From Arthrobotrys musiformis (taxonomy: Eukaryota > Ascomycota > Orbiliomycetes > Orbiliales > Orbiliaceae), in the NCBI GenBank assembly GCA_036971715.1, contig JAVHJL010000014.1, forward strand, positions 62,001-126,000: DNA of 64,000 bases, in the 5' to 3' direction. The stretch's first letter is position 1; every line of letters begins with the position of its first letter. Below the pieces are notes generated by a model. It saw only the letters and a program-made list of their open reading frames with translations. It was not told the origin of the DNA and searched no databases. A program made the translations under genes and the position numbers. Below, one piece after another: positions 45,701-57,700 of the stretch.

Positions 45701-48700
45701 CTTCTGATTTTTTTATACCAAGCTTTGCTTTACTCATTTTAGCTAAAGCTTCTACAGTGTGAACACGACCCTTAAGAGAAAGACTTAATTTTTTTCTTAC
45801 TTCTTCAGAAAAACTACGACCAGCATAAAATTTTGACAATTTTTCTCGGGTACTTTCTGAATGTTTAAACCCAAAAACCGAACCTGCTATTTTTAAAGTA
45901 TTATATTCTGGATTGAATAGATCAAAATAATATTGTTCTCTTGCAATAAGATCTTTTTTATCACAATACTCTAATATTTCTAATCTAAACTTTGAATAAC
46001 CATATTTTAAAATAGCTTTACTAATTGTAAGTTTATTTTTAGATAAATAGGCAAAACTAAAGTAAGTACTAAATCTTCTTCCTAAGTTAACACTTGAACC
46101 AACATAAGATTTATTATTTTCTAAGTTTACTCATTTATATATACCAGATTTATTCTTATTATCTTTAATAATAATAGATTTTTCAGAATCAGAATTAGAA
46201 TATATCTTTATAGGTATAAAAGTATATAAACAATAAACATATGATAGATCATAATATATAAAAAATATAAAACCTAAGGCAATGAAACAAAATAAACATC
46301 AAATTTGCGCGTAACATTAAGTTTTGTATTAAGCATAAACTAAAAATAATAATAATAGTTTAAGATAAATATTTGCAAATATACAAATACTGATTAAGTA
46401 ATAAAAAAAAATGCTAATGCATATTAATAATATACTTAATTAAACAAAACATTGGACTATATCTTAATAAGCGAAACTTATTTTTTTCTTGCAGTCTCTG
46501 AGGCATTATAAAATTGCCTGCTGATTACCTTAAAGGCTTCCCAGCATATAGAAAAATTTAACAATAATATAATAATTTTTAATGTGCAAACTAATCTTGA
46601 AATGTTTTAATGTAAAAATACAAAGAAATCTTTACTGTGTTGAGCTATATGAAATCTACAATACACTTTTTCTAATAATACATAATCCTTAGCCGGTTTA
46701 ACGTATATAGAAAATCCACCATCTCCGGCCACAAATCCTGAAACCCATTGTGGATTTAAATTATTAGGTAAATCTATAATTGGTTTATCTGATGGTATTA
46801 TATTAGGGTAATAATTTAAAACTTTTTTAGATACTCCTCTGTTTATAGAAGCATAATAAGAAAGAATAGTTAAAAACCCTTCTTTAGTTAAATGTTCTTT
46901 ATTTAAAATCATTTTTACAACCTTACATCATAATAAAAAATCCACTCCTTTTTTAGAAATAAGCGGATATTTTGTAAAATGCGGTATTATTACATCATTT
47001 ATGTAGTTAACATTTGTTACTCGATAAACAGATTTTTTTCTATCAGGTCTATGATATATTCCACCTACACCAAAAAAAGATTGAATTTTATATAAGATTT
47101 CTTTATCTTTTTCATGTAAATTTATTTCAAATGAAATTCTTACTTTAGATTTTAAAGACTCTGATATTTCTATTATTACTGAAAAACAACCCTCAGCATC
47201 TATAAATCCCGTAACTCAATTAGGATCTAATTTATTTTCAATAAATTTTGTAGAATAATAATTTTTTAATAATTTATTTGTTCTTATATCTGAACAAAAC
47301 ATTGGACTATATCTTAATCATTTAGTAAAAATGATTTCCCACATGTAGTCTCTAAGAATCTCAAATATATTATAAATATATTTGATTATCTGCTGATAGC
47401 TCATTGTAATATCCTTAAATATATTTTATTTAAAGTCTTAGAGATTTCCAGCATATAGTGGATAGATTGCACATAATTATTAATTAATGTAGGCTTACGC
47501 TTGTAAACCATTCCTAGATACTATTATAATATTTTTTTAAAATTTTTAACCTCTTAAATAGGTTATTATAATAAACTTTCAATTTTTTAAAATCTTTAAA
47601 GATGAAAATTATTTATTTACATCTTTAATTAATTCCCTCATTTTTATAAGGCCTAATGGAGTCAGGTGTTCTTTAGCTAATAATATAATTCGTATATTAC
47701 ACCATTTTTTAAATGCATTTTGTTTTTTTGTTTTTAAACAAAATTTATTAAAATAATCCACAGTGACCTTATTACCTTTTAAGGAACCATTAGAAAATCT
47801 ATAAATATCGCCCACTCCAGTATTATTTACATTACCACAATTAAATATATTTTTAATATGTAATAATATTGATTCTTCTTTTTGATCTATAACAAAGCGA
47901 GCATTTATTCTTTTACGAATTTTTACTTCCTGTTCCATACCCTCGCAAATAAGTTTAATTTTAACTTTTTGATTAACTTCACTTGCGTAAAATGATCCTT
48001 CAGCATCTGTAAATCCAGATAGTCAAGCATCATTAAGCGTAGGACTAAAAGGCTTAGAAATAAAAGTAAGATTTTGCCCATAAAACTTATTTATAATTTC
48101 AAACCAATCTTGAAGTTGTTTTATTTTATTTTTAGTAGCTAAATTACCATTAAATAAAATAGCAAGTTTTATAATTTCATCTTTTTTATTTACACGATAT
48201 CTATAACTATTTACGTTACTATCATAATAAACTCTTCCTATTCCTAAAACTCTTTCAATCTCACGTAAAATATGCTCTTCAGACTGAGTTAAACCAAATA
48301 AACAATAATTATTATTTAAATGAAAACCTCCGTCACCTTCGGAAAACCCAATAAATCAAGTTAATCAATCAGGATCTATAAATTTATGTGCAGAATAAAA
48401 AGAATCAAAATTTAAAAGGCTTTGGCTTTTATTACAGTATAATCTTTTAGATTTTAAATTTAAATGCTATTTTATTATATTTATTTTATTAAAATATAAA
48501 AAATTGGACCATCTCTTTATCAACATTAATTATAATTTAACACTAAATTATATTATTACTTAGAATAAGTTGGTACTTTTCAAATAAATGAAATTGGACC
48601 ATCTCTTTGTCAACTAAATAATATAAAAACACTTTATTGCTAATAAATTTATACATTAAACTTTACCAGATACTACCTTATCTCACTTAATCATAAAATT

Positions 48701-51700
48701 TTTTCAACTTTTGCCTAATACTGAATTAGGTGTTGCATTATGAGCATGAAGTACTCTAAGTTCATAAAATTTATTAACCATGTGTAATCTTACTCGTTTT
48801 TCAGATCTAGAAGGATTAACTTTAAAATAATCATTAACTAGTTTTAAAATTTCATCTTTTCTATAACAAGTTCATTTAAATGCTCCTACTTTAGCCATAG
48901 TATAAATTTTTCCACCATACATTTCAACTAAAGCATCTAACAAAAATTTGTTTTTTTGAGATGCAGTAATAAATAATTGACCAGATTTATCATTCATATA
49001 AACGCTACCATCACTATCAAAAAATCCTGCAAATCAACCATTATAGTAAGTTAATGGTTGTGGGTCAATTAAATCTATGTTATAATTTTCGCATATTTTA
49101 CCTAATTGAAGCATTCTTACAGGATTTCTAATAAGACCATTAACAGCTTTTATTAAATTTAATAAACCTGTTTTATGATGTAATCTATATCTTAAATGAT
49201 TATCACCAGCCTTTAATTTTACTGAACCCCCAAATTTTTGTTTAATTATATATAGACAATGTTTATCCCTAAGTTCCATAACTATTTCTAGACTAGCATA
49301 TCCTTTTTTTGATAATTGAAAACAACCATCGCCATCAATTAATCCTGCTAATCATTCATTAAAAGCCTTATTATTATCTGAAGATTTAAGACTATTTAAT
49401 ATATTAGTATCTTCGATAATTTCTAAAGAGGTAGAATTATCAGCCGAATCTAAATTATTGTGTTTTTGTGTTGAAAACAAACATATGGCCTCTGAAATTA
49501 CTACTCACATGCTTAATCTTATAGACTCCTTAATCTTAGATTTCAAATTTATAAAATTTGGTGCTTTGGTTATCGGCGGGTTCCCAGTAGGAAATAAAAT
49601 TTCTTGTACAAACATTTTTACATTTTTAAGATTTATTTTTTTATTGTTTAAAATAAATAAAAAAGTAGTTTGTAGTATATGATCTACTGAATTCCTGCGT
49701 ATAGTTTGTTGCATTAAAAATTTTTTTAAAGGGCCATCTTGACCGAAAACGTGTTTACTTGATGTAGAAGAAACGACAGTACTAATAATACCGAAACCTG
49801 GTATAATTAAAATGTAAACCTCTGGGTGACCGAAGAATCCAATTCCTTATTGTATAATTTTTTTTCACCTTGTAATTATACAACCATCGAAGAAATCCGA
49901 TGCCTTTTATTAATAGGTCATTAAAAGAGAAATTCGACTGTACATTAAGCAGCATTTCAGCCACCCACCGGTGAACCAGTCTGTAGCGATTTCTTAGGAA
50001 ACCGACGGTCTTGTTCTTAGGGAATATTGACCGTATGGACAATCTAATGTTTAAATATTTAGATTATCCCACCAGTATTGCTCTTATTTTTCTTTTATTT
50101 TTTCCTAAGAATTGCATAATGAATAAAATAAGAACTAGGGTTGTGGTATACTTATGGGTATTCATTAACTAGGATCTTGTTTTACATCTGTCCTAGAAAA
50201 CTTCATAGCTTTGACTAAACCAATCCCCTTTTTTCCTTTTATATAGTCGTTTTATTAATTTGTTTAGCCAGCTCTATTAATTCCAATCTAGAATTGTCAT
50301 TAAGATGATCTTTTTTAACTAATCTAGAATGAAGTAATTTTCACTTTAAATAACTATCTTTTTTTTTAGTTATTAGGCTATATTCATCAAAATAAGTAAA
50401 TAAACCTTTACAATTTTTTACACCGTTAATTCTAATTTCTCATACATCATTAACAGAATGAGGAACTACAGAACCTTGTACTAAATATTCGCTAAAAATA
50501 TTTATAATATGTTCTAAAACAAGTTTATTCGCCTCTCATTTCTGAGTTAATATGTATCTAAATCTATAAGCTGAACTATTTGACAACAAAGAACAAGTAA
50601 AAGAACCTTCACCATCACTTATACCTGATATTCATCCATCTTTCAATGAAGGACTAACACAATTATCTAAAGGAGTTATGGTAATAAGATTCTTTCTTAA
50701 AAGTTTTTCATTAAAAAAAGAAAGAAAAGTTAAAAATCTAGCTTTTCTTGTAGGAAATACCATGTTACCGTTAAACAATAAACAAATCAGATATAAATTT
50801 TTAAGGTCTTGAATAACAAATCTATGTGTGTTTTGTTTAACGGATTGTTTAATTACTTTACCAAAACCTAGATTATCCTTAATATAATTTAAGCTTTTTA
50901 CATCTATAGTAGATTGAGTAACAACAAAAGCTAAATCCCCTCTTTTAGCTAAAATAAAAGAACCCTCTCCTTCTGAAAATCCTATAAATCATTCAAGAAA
51001 TTTATTATCAGGTTGTTTAAGATTAGGATAATACTCGCTAAATTTAGAATAAAAAGATGTAAAATCGAAAGATTTATTTTTTTGATGAATTGTTAATAAA
51101 GATAAACATATATAATCTGTGTTTAAGAAAAGATGTTGGTATAAAATAGGATCACCACCACCTGCAGTTTCGAAGAATGATGTATTGAAATTTCTATCAG
51201 TTAAAACCATTGTAATTCCCTATTCTTGATCTACGAGACTAGGTCCCATGACTCTTTCGTCAGCTGCTTTGCAGTTGACGACGATGTCTTAAAAATAATA
51301 CTATTATTTAGAGTAAATCTTCATTAACTCACATTAATGGTGGGATCATATCTTACTTATCTAAGTTATAGAAATTATTAAGATGGTCTCAAACAAAAAT
51401 TGTTCTTTTATCATTCATATTTGATTTAATTTTTATAACTTTTTCTATATTCAATTTATGATCCATTTTTCCAGATTTAAATAAATCAACAACTTCTATT
51501 CAGCATTTAAAATCTAAATATTTACTACCAAATAAAGGGTAATTGTTTAAATAAGATTCTAAATTTAAGTTACCTTTTAAGCTAGTTGTTCTAACTCTAT
51601 ATTCAGGATTAGGTTTATCTACTCTGACAGGCTTTACAACAGTAGATAAAAGTTCAGCTATATTTTCTAAAAAATATAAATTACTTTTTCCATTGTGATC

Positions 51701-54700
51701 AATTTGTCTTTGTGAAAGCTCAAATTTACATTCTATTCTTGTAGATTTATCATTTTTAGTTGTTCTAACTGAAAAATGCCCATCAGCTTCGACAAACCCT
51801 GATAATCAAGCATCACTAGTTAAATTGCTAGTGTTTAAAGGTTTTTTTTCTAAATTAAGATTTGAATCTTTAATATTATATCAATCAATTAATTTTCATA
51901 AAGCATAAATTTTTGGTGTTCTCATATAACCATTAATTAAAGATAATAATAATAACAATCCTAATTTATTATTAACTGTAAGAATATAAGCATTTACTCC
52001 TTTTTTCCTTGTAAGAGATCCTTCACTCTTGTACTTATTTAATTCTTTTTGAATTAATAAGGCTAAAGGGAGATCTTTTAAATGAAAAATAAATTTTACA
52101 GAGGGGTAATTAACTTGACCTTTTTTTGATTTTTCATTAGTAGGCGTTAAAATGAAACTACTGCTTCCTTCTATTAAGCCTGCTAAATAACAACCAAATT
52201 GATTAGAGTTATTATAATTAGATATGCTACTATCTTTTATACATCCCCAGGGCGTTAGTGAAGTAAATGTTTTTTTACTGTAAAAAGTTGCAGAATAACT
52301 GTGATAACTTCGTTTAATATTTACAATGAATCTATTCCTATATAACTTGTCATTAATCTTCTTATTGTTTACATGGTAAGTTAATGAAGTTTTCGATACT
52401 TGTAAAGCTTCAGCAGCTTGACGAATTGAATTATAAGATGTAGTAGTATTAGTTTTGGTATCCAGTATTTCAAGACGATTAGCCTTATGATTGTTAACGA
52501 TTAATGCATTTCTTATCTTATTTTTAGCTTCCTCTGTATCTGACTCCTTACAATATTCGAGTATTTCTAAGTTAAAGTTTGAATAACCGTATTTTAAAAG
52601 CGCTTTATTTATTGTCATGCTATTCAAAAGAAGTTGCTTAATATTATAGTATTGAGCTAATCTATGGGATAGATTAACGGCACTACCTATGTAAGTCTTG
52701 CCATTTACTTTATTAACTCAACGATAAATTCCAGCTTTTTTTTGATTATCTTTCAGTATTGACAATTTTTGTGTATCAGCATTATCATAAACCAATAAAG
52801 GAACAAATGCAACTTGTAACTCACAATAGTTTATACATGAAAAATCTTTAATAATACAGATGAAAAATAATATAAGATAAATCATAGTTTTGTTAATAAC
52901 ATGACCTAGATTTTTTTGAATTGATAAAGCTAAAGGTAAATCGATTTTATGTAAATGAATTTGAAATCTAACACTTACACTTCAATTAGTTTTTGTTTTT
53001 ATAATTTCAACCATAAAGCAAGATTCAGCGTCAGAAAAACCAGTTATATACCAAGGATGTACCTTTGAATTAAATTTATTTTTTTCAATTTGAGTATGAG
53101 AAATTGTACTATACATTTTTGTATTCTTACAATTTTTTATAATAATACTATAGCAGATAAGCTCTGACGTATAATCTCTGAGGATCCATAAAAAGTCCAA
53201 ACTTTCTATGTTTCCTGCTGATTGTGTAAAATAAATATTTAACAGTTCCCAGCTTACAGTCAAATTTAAAGCCGGCAGAATTAAATAGGTTTTACCGGCA
53301 AGAACAGGAAGAGAAAGTAATAGTAAAACAGCAGTAACAACCACAGCTCATCCAAATAAGGCTAGTTTGTGTAATCTAGTACCAGGACTTCGCATATTAA
53401 GCACAGTTGTAATGACATTAAATATTGTTAAATTAATAACAATTTATGGACTATATATTCAGCACATCTGTATTTTAGATATGGTGTTTAACGTTTAGTC
53501 TCTAAGGATTTCAATAAACATAATGTCTATGATTTCCTGCTGATTAAGCATAGCTTATAAAATTTTTACTATTAAATACTTATAAACACTGAGCTATTCC
53601 AGCATACAGTTAAAAATTTTATATGAACCTCATAAAATTTTTGTTTTTACAGAAATTTACAAAAATATCCATTATAAGCTTTACCTAAATTAATATGTTT
53701 AACCAATGTTACTTGAGAAGCGGATAAACCTTTGCTTTGCAAATATTCCACACATTTACCTAAACTAGGTAACACTGTAGTATTTTCTAAGTTATTTACA
53801 TCTGTTAATATAACAGGTTTAGAAGAACTATTTAGAGGTTTATTTTTATTAAATTTAATTCTATCATTTTCTAACATTAAAGATAAATCCAAATCAGACA
53901 TATCTTTAACTTTAGCAGTTAACACCGGTTCTCTTAAAAAAAGATATTTACCTAAATAATAAGTACCGTTGTTTAAATGTTTAGTAAATGTCGTATGATG
54001 AATATTAAGTTTTCTAATAAAATCAATCTGTTGTGTTGAATTATAATATAGTATAGTCATGTCTCTATTATACATAAATAAACTTCTTGCATTTGACCCA
54101 CTAGGGTTATTTGCAACTGACCACTTCAGTAGGCTGTGTTTAGTTAATTTTTAATCTTCGATAATTCTCTGAAAAATATATTTACCTTTAAAAGGTGTTG
54201 TTCGATTTTGTTGAAAGTAGTTAGAAATTGCCGTTTGTCTGATTTCAAGAGCTTTTGCTGCTGCAGAAATAGAATCATAAATAGTTGTCTGATTATTATC
54301 TTTATCAAACACAACTATTTTTTGTTTAGGTTTCCCCGCTCCTTCAGGTTTTTTTTTTCCAAACATTGGGTTTTTATCTCCTTTCTTAATTGCTGATAAT
54401 ATAGTAATTGTTTCTTCTGAATGTTTGAAGCCTAGTGATGAACCTGCAAATTTTAATGTGTTATACTCTGGGTTTAAAACATCTAGATAATGCTGTTCTC
54501 TTTCTATACATTTTTCAGAGGCACAATATTCAATAATTTCCAACTGGAAGTTTGAATAACCATATTTTAGTAAAGCATTATAAATAAGACTTTTATTTTT
54601 TTTTATTTCAGCGTTTAAAAAAGAAATATCATAATAATCTCTTAATCTTCTACTTAATTTCGTACTACTTCCAACATAAGATTTTCCATTTTCTAAATTT

Positions 54701-57700
54701 ACTCATCTATAAACACCGGATTTACTTTTGTTTTCTTTTAAAATTTGAACTTTTTGATTTTCAGCATTAGTGTATACTACTACAGGAATTACTGATAATC
54801 AAAAATTATCCATATAAAAACCGTCCCCTTCCAAAATAAAATAAAGTATTATTACAAAGAAAAAGAAGTTTCTGCCTAATTGAGAAATTAAATTTTTGTT
54901 TTTATTTCTTTTATTAGTCATAAATATTCCAAAAATTAATCTAAAGTTTTTTTCTATTTGATTAAAAAGTTCTGCAGTAAAATATAAGTTTAATAATTTG
55001 TTTAAATTAAATATTGTGTTAGTAGCTTTTTTTTATTTTATATTATTGAGTCACTAAGTAAAAGTCTAGTAAAAGGGGTAACTCTATTAACTTACACTTA
55101 ATAATCTGCTGTCCAGTAGTAATGTACATTACCATCAAAGCAAACGGCTTTTCATGAATAATAATTCAATCGTACAAAACAGTCTGCGAAGTAGTATTTA
55201 CCACAGCCACGACGGTAAGGCATATTTTTTATCCCTAAGCTGCAGATCATTCAAGGCTTAATCGACCAAGAAGTCCCTACCAATTATTAAGCTAATTTAA
55301 TTTCATATCCCATACTAAAGTTTGCACTTAAATGACTCATAAGCCTTTTGGTTATCACTTAGATTATCCATTGGAATACCTGCAGATTGGGGTGCTAGCC
55401 CGTTACCAATATTTAGCTGCGTGACAGCTTCGCCACCTGAATTAATCATCGCTACCAAAAAGCTATTAGTGTTTATTATTGCAAAATTGCGCACGCCAGA
55501 TCTAATAAATAAAATTGTTCTAATTTTTGAACCTTTTATATAATTATTAATAATAATATCATTATTTTTTACATTGATAAATATAACTTTTTTAATGCGG
55601 GGACATAGACACCGCCCTGCCCTACGCGGCGGGCCGCGACGGTTTATTTTTATTAAACTTAACTCTGTCTTTTTCTAACATTATAGCTAAATCTGTGTAA
55701 GATATATCTTTAACCTTAGCAGTTAAAACAGGTTCTCTAAAAAATTTATATTTACCCAAATAATAAGTACCTTTATTTAAATGTTTAATAAATGTAGTGT
55801 GATGTATATTAAAATTTTTAATTAAATTTATTTCTTCATTAGTATAATAATACAATATTGACATATCTCTATTATACATAAAAACAGCTTTTTCATCATT
55901 TGATCCATTAGCTACTTTAGTAGTATTTAAAGTAAAATTAGAATCTAATAAATAATACTGTTCTAATACAATTTCTGAATTTTTTATATAATTTTCATAA
56001 AAAGGAAATACTTGTAAAGAAAAATTTTTTAACTGTTCTTTTTTTAATAAAGGAATTAATAAACCACTTTCTCTATGAGTAAGATTAATATAACCATTTA
56101 ATCTAAAAGATAGCTCTGAAGATGAACCTACATATTTTCCACCTGTTGTTAAATGTGTAAATATATAAATACCAGCCACTCTTTTTTTACTATTAGGTAA
56201 ACCTAGCTTTTCTTTAAGAATTTTTTTAGTTATACTTTTTTGATTCAAATTAGTTAGAATAAAACTAGGAGTATTAAGTAAATCTTTTAATTCTTGATTA
56301 GTAGTTTTAATATTACAATAAGCTAAAATTTCATTAATTTTATTAGCAGTCACAACTTTACCACTATTTAGTTGCTCAATTGCTAAAACATGGCTATGTT
56401 TATTCGGACCAGCTCTACCTAAAATTTCTTTTCACTTAGAATCAAATTTAGGTTTATTATTTCCTTTAGGAGTACCATTTTCTTGAAAATTATTATGATT
56501 ATTAAATTCAAATTTAGGTTTATTAGAACTAAAATAACATTTGTTTATTAATTTAGAGCTTATTGAGTTTTTTCTATTCTTTACAAAAAAAATTAAACTG
56601 AAACTAAAATTCATAGAACCTAAAAGAGAAGAAATTCCTGCTAAATGTAAACCAAAAATTGCTAAGTCCACACTAGCTCCACTATGACTTTGTATTCCTG
56701 CTAAAGGAGGATAACATTAATGTTGGTAACCTCAATTTAGTTAAAAAAGTTAAAACTAAAACTATCGTTACACTCAATATATCACTATATTGTTCGGACT
56801 ATACCTTTATCTTAAATTAGAAAATTAACTAAAATCAGAAATTTCTAATAATTTAGTTTTAAGTTTTCTAAGAATATTTCTTGTTTCAGATAATTTTAAA
56901 TAATCTCCTTTATATTTACCGTACGATCTAGCCCAAATTCTATATTCTACAGACTTCATACCTTTCATTGTATTACGAAAATATTGTATTATATTTTCAA
57001 CAGCTCTAGAATTAGTCGTATCTAATATATAATGGTTATATTTTGATTTAAAATTTACAGCAGTAGATATATGAAGAATAAGCCTAATACCTTCTAAAAC
57101 TACGCTGTCTAATTTTTGAGTTATACCAAAACCATGCACTATTCTAGTAGAATCTTTTGAAACTAAATAAAAACTACCTTCAGCTTCAATAAACCCTACC
57201 AATCATGGTTTAGTCATAATCCCAGTTAAATCACTTATAGATTTTAAAGGTAATTGAGTCTTATTTCAAGAAGGAGAAATATAATTATCAGGTATTGATT
57301 GGGTTTTTAATGCAAAAAGTTTTTTATCCTTTTCATCTTTGGTAAGACTAGAATCTTCTAATACATAAAATGCTTGTTTTAATTTTAAGTAATTAAACTG
57401 TTTGCTTGTTAAAAGAGGATATTTATCGAAAATAGGAAATATAACTGATTCAAGTTTTTTTCTATCTCTAATAAAAAATTGTCCTTTTGTATTATCTTTG
57501 GTTACTGAACCTACACCTAATTGCTTTTTAATATAAAAAAGTGCTCTTAAATTATATCTAGATAAAGCTATTTTATATGCTAAACTTCATTTACCATTTT
57601 GATATACAATAGAAAAAGTTCCATCTCCATCGGTCATACCCACCCCCCTAATTATAATAACCCACCACTAACCCCTCCTATTTTTGTAAAAAATAAGATG

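Larger units (their letters stand above)
45022..47506 (-). mobile_element. cox1 intron 7, nested group I introns (2.5 kb)
   Basis: Outer core directly after the 14-nt exon: P (CACTATATGCTGG, about 47461-47449), Q (AGCTATCAGCAGATAA, about 47400-47385), R (GATTCTTAGAGACTAC, about 47359-47344), S (TTAAGATATAGTCCAATG, about 47317-47300). Then a LAGLIDADG gene split by a second complete group I core (P about 46553-46541, Q 46525-46512, R 46505-46492, S 46468-46450) plus a GIY-YIG gene. Confidence 0.85.
47521..49741 (-). mobile_element. cox1 intron 6, two LAGLIDADG genes and a duplicated S element (2.2 kb)
   Basis: Inserted after HVFG in the same protein position as the well-known ORF-containing cox1 intron whose ORF begins QDGP. 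The block GTTGAYAAAGAGATGGTCCAAT occurs twice (about 48615-48594 and 48527-48506) between the two HEGs, suggesting one intron stacked on another. Confidence 0.7.
53416..56607 (-). mobile_element. cox1 intron 3, composite with nested module (3.2 kb)
   Basis: Outer core at the 3' end: P (GTATGCTGGAAT, about 53606-53595), Q (GCTTAATCAGCAGGAAATC, about 53551-53533), R (GAAATCCTTAGAGACTAAACG, about 53512-53492), S (GAATATATAGTCC, about 53461-53449). Upstream lie a GIY-YIG gene cut in two, and between the halves a GC cluster, a structured region (55060-55500) and a second GIY-YIG gene. Confidence 0.8.

Noticed and set aside
49782..50042. 86-codon minus-strand frame
   Set aside because: Lies on the structured core of cox1 intron 5 and cox1 exon 6 in the wrong frame; no family resemblance.
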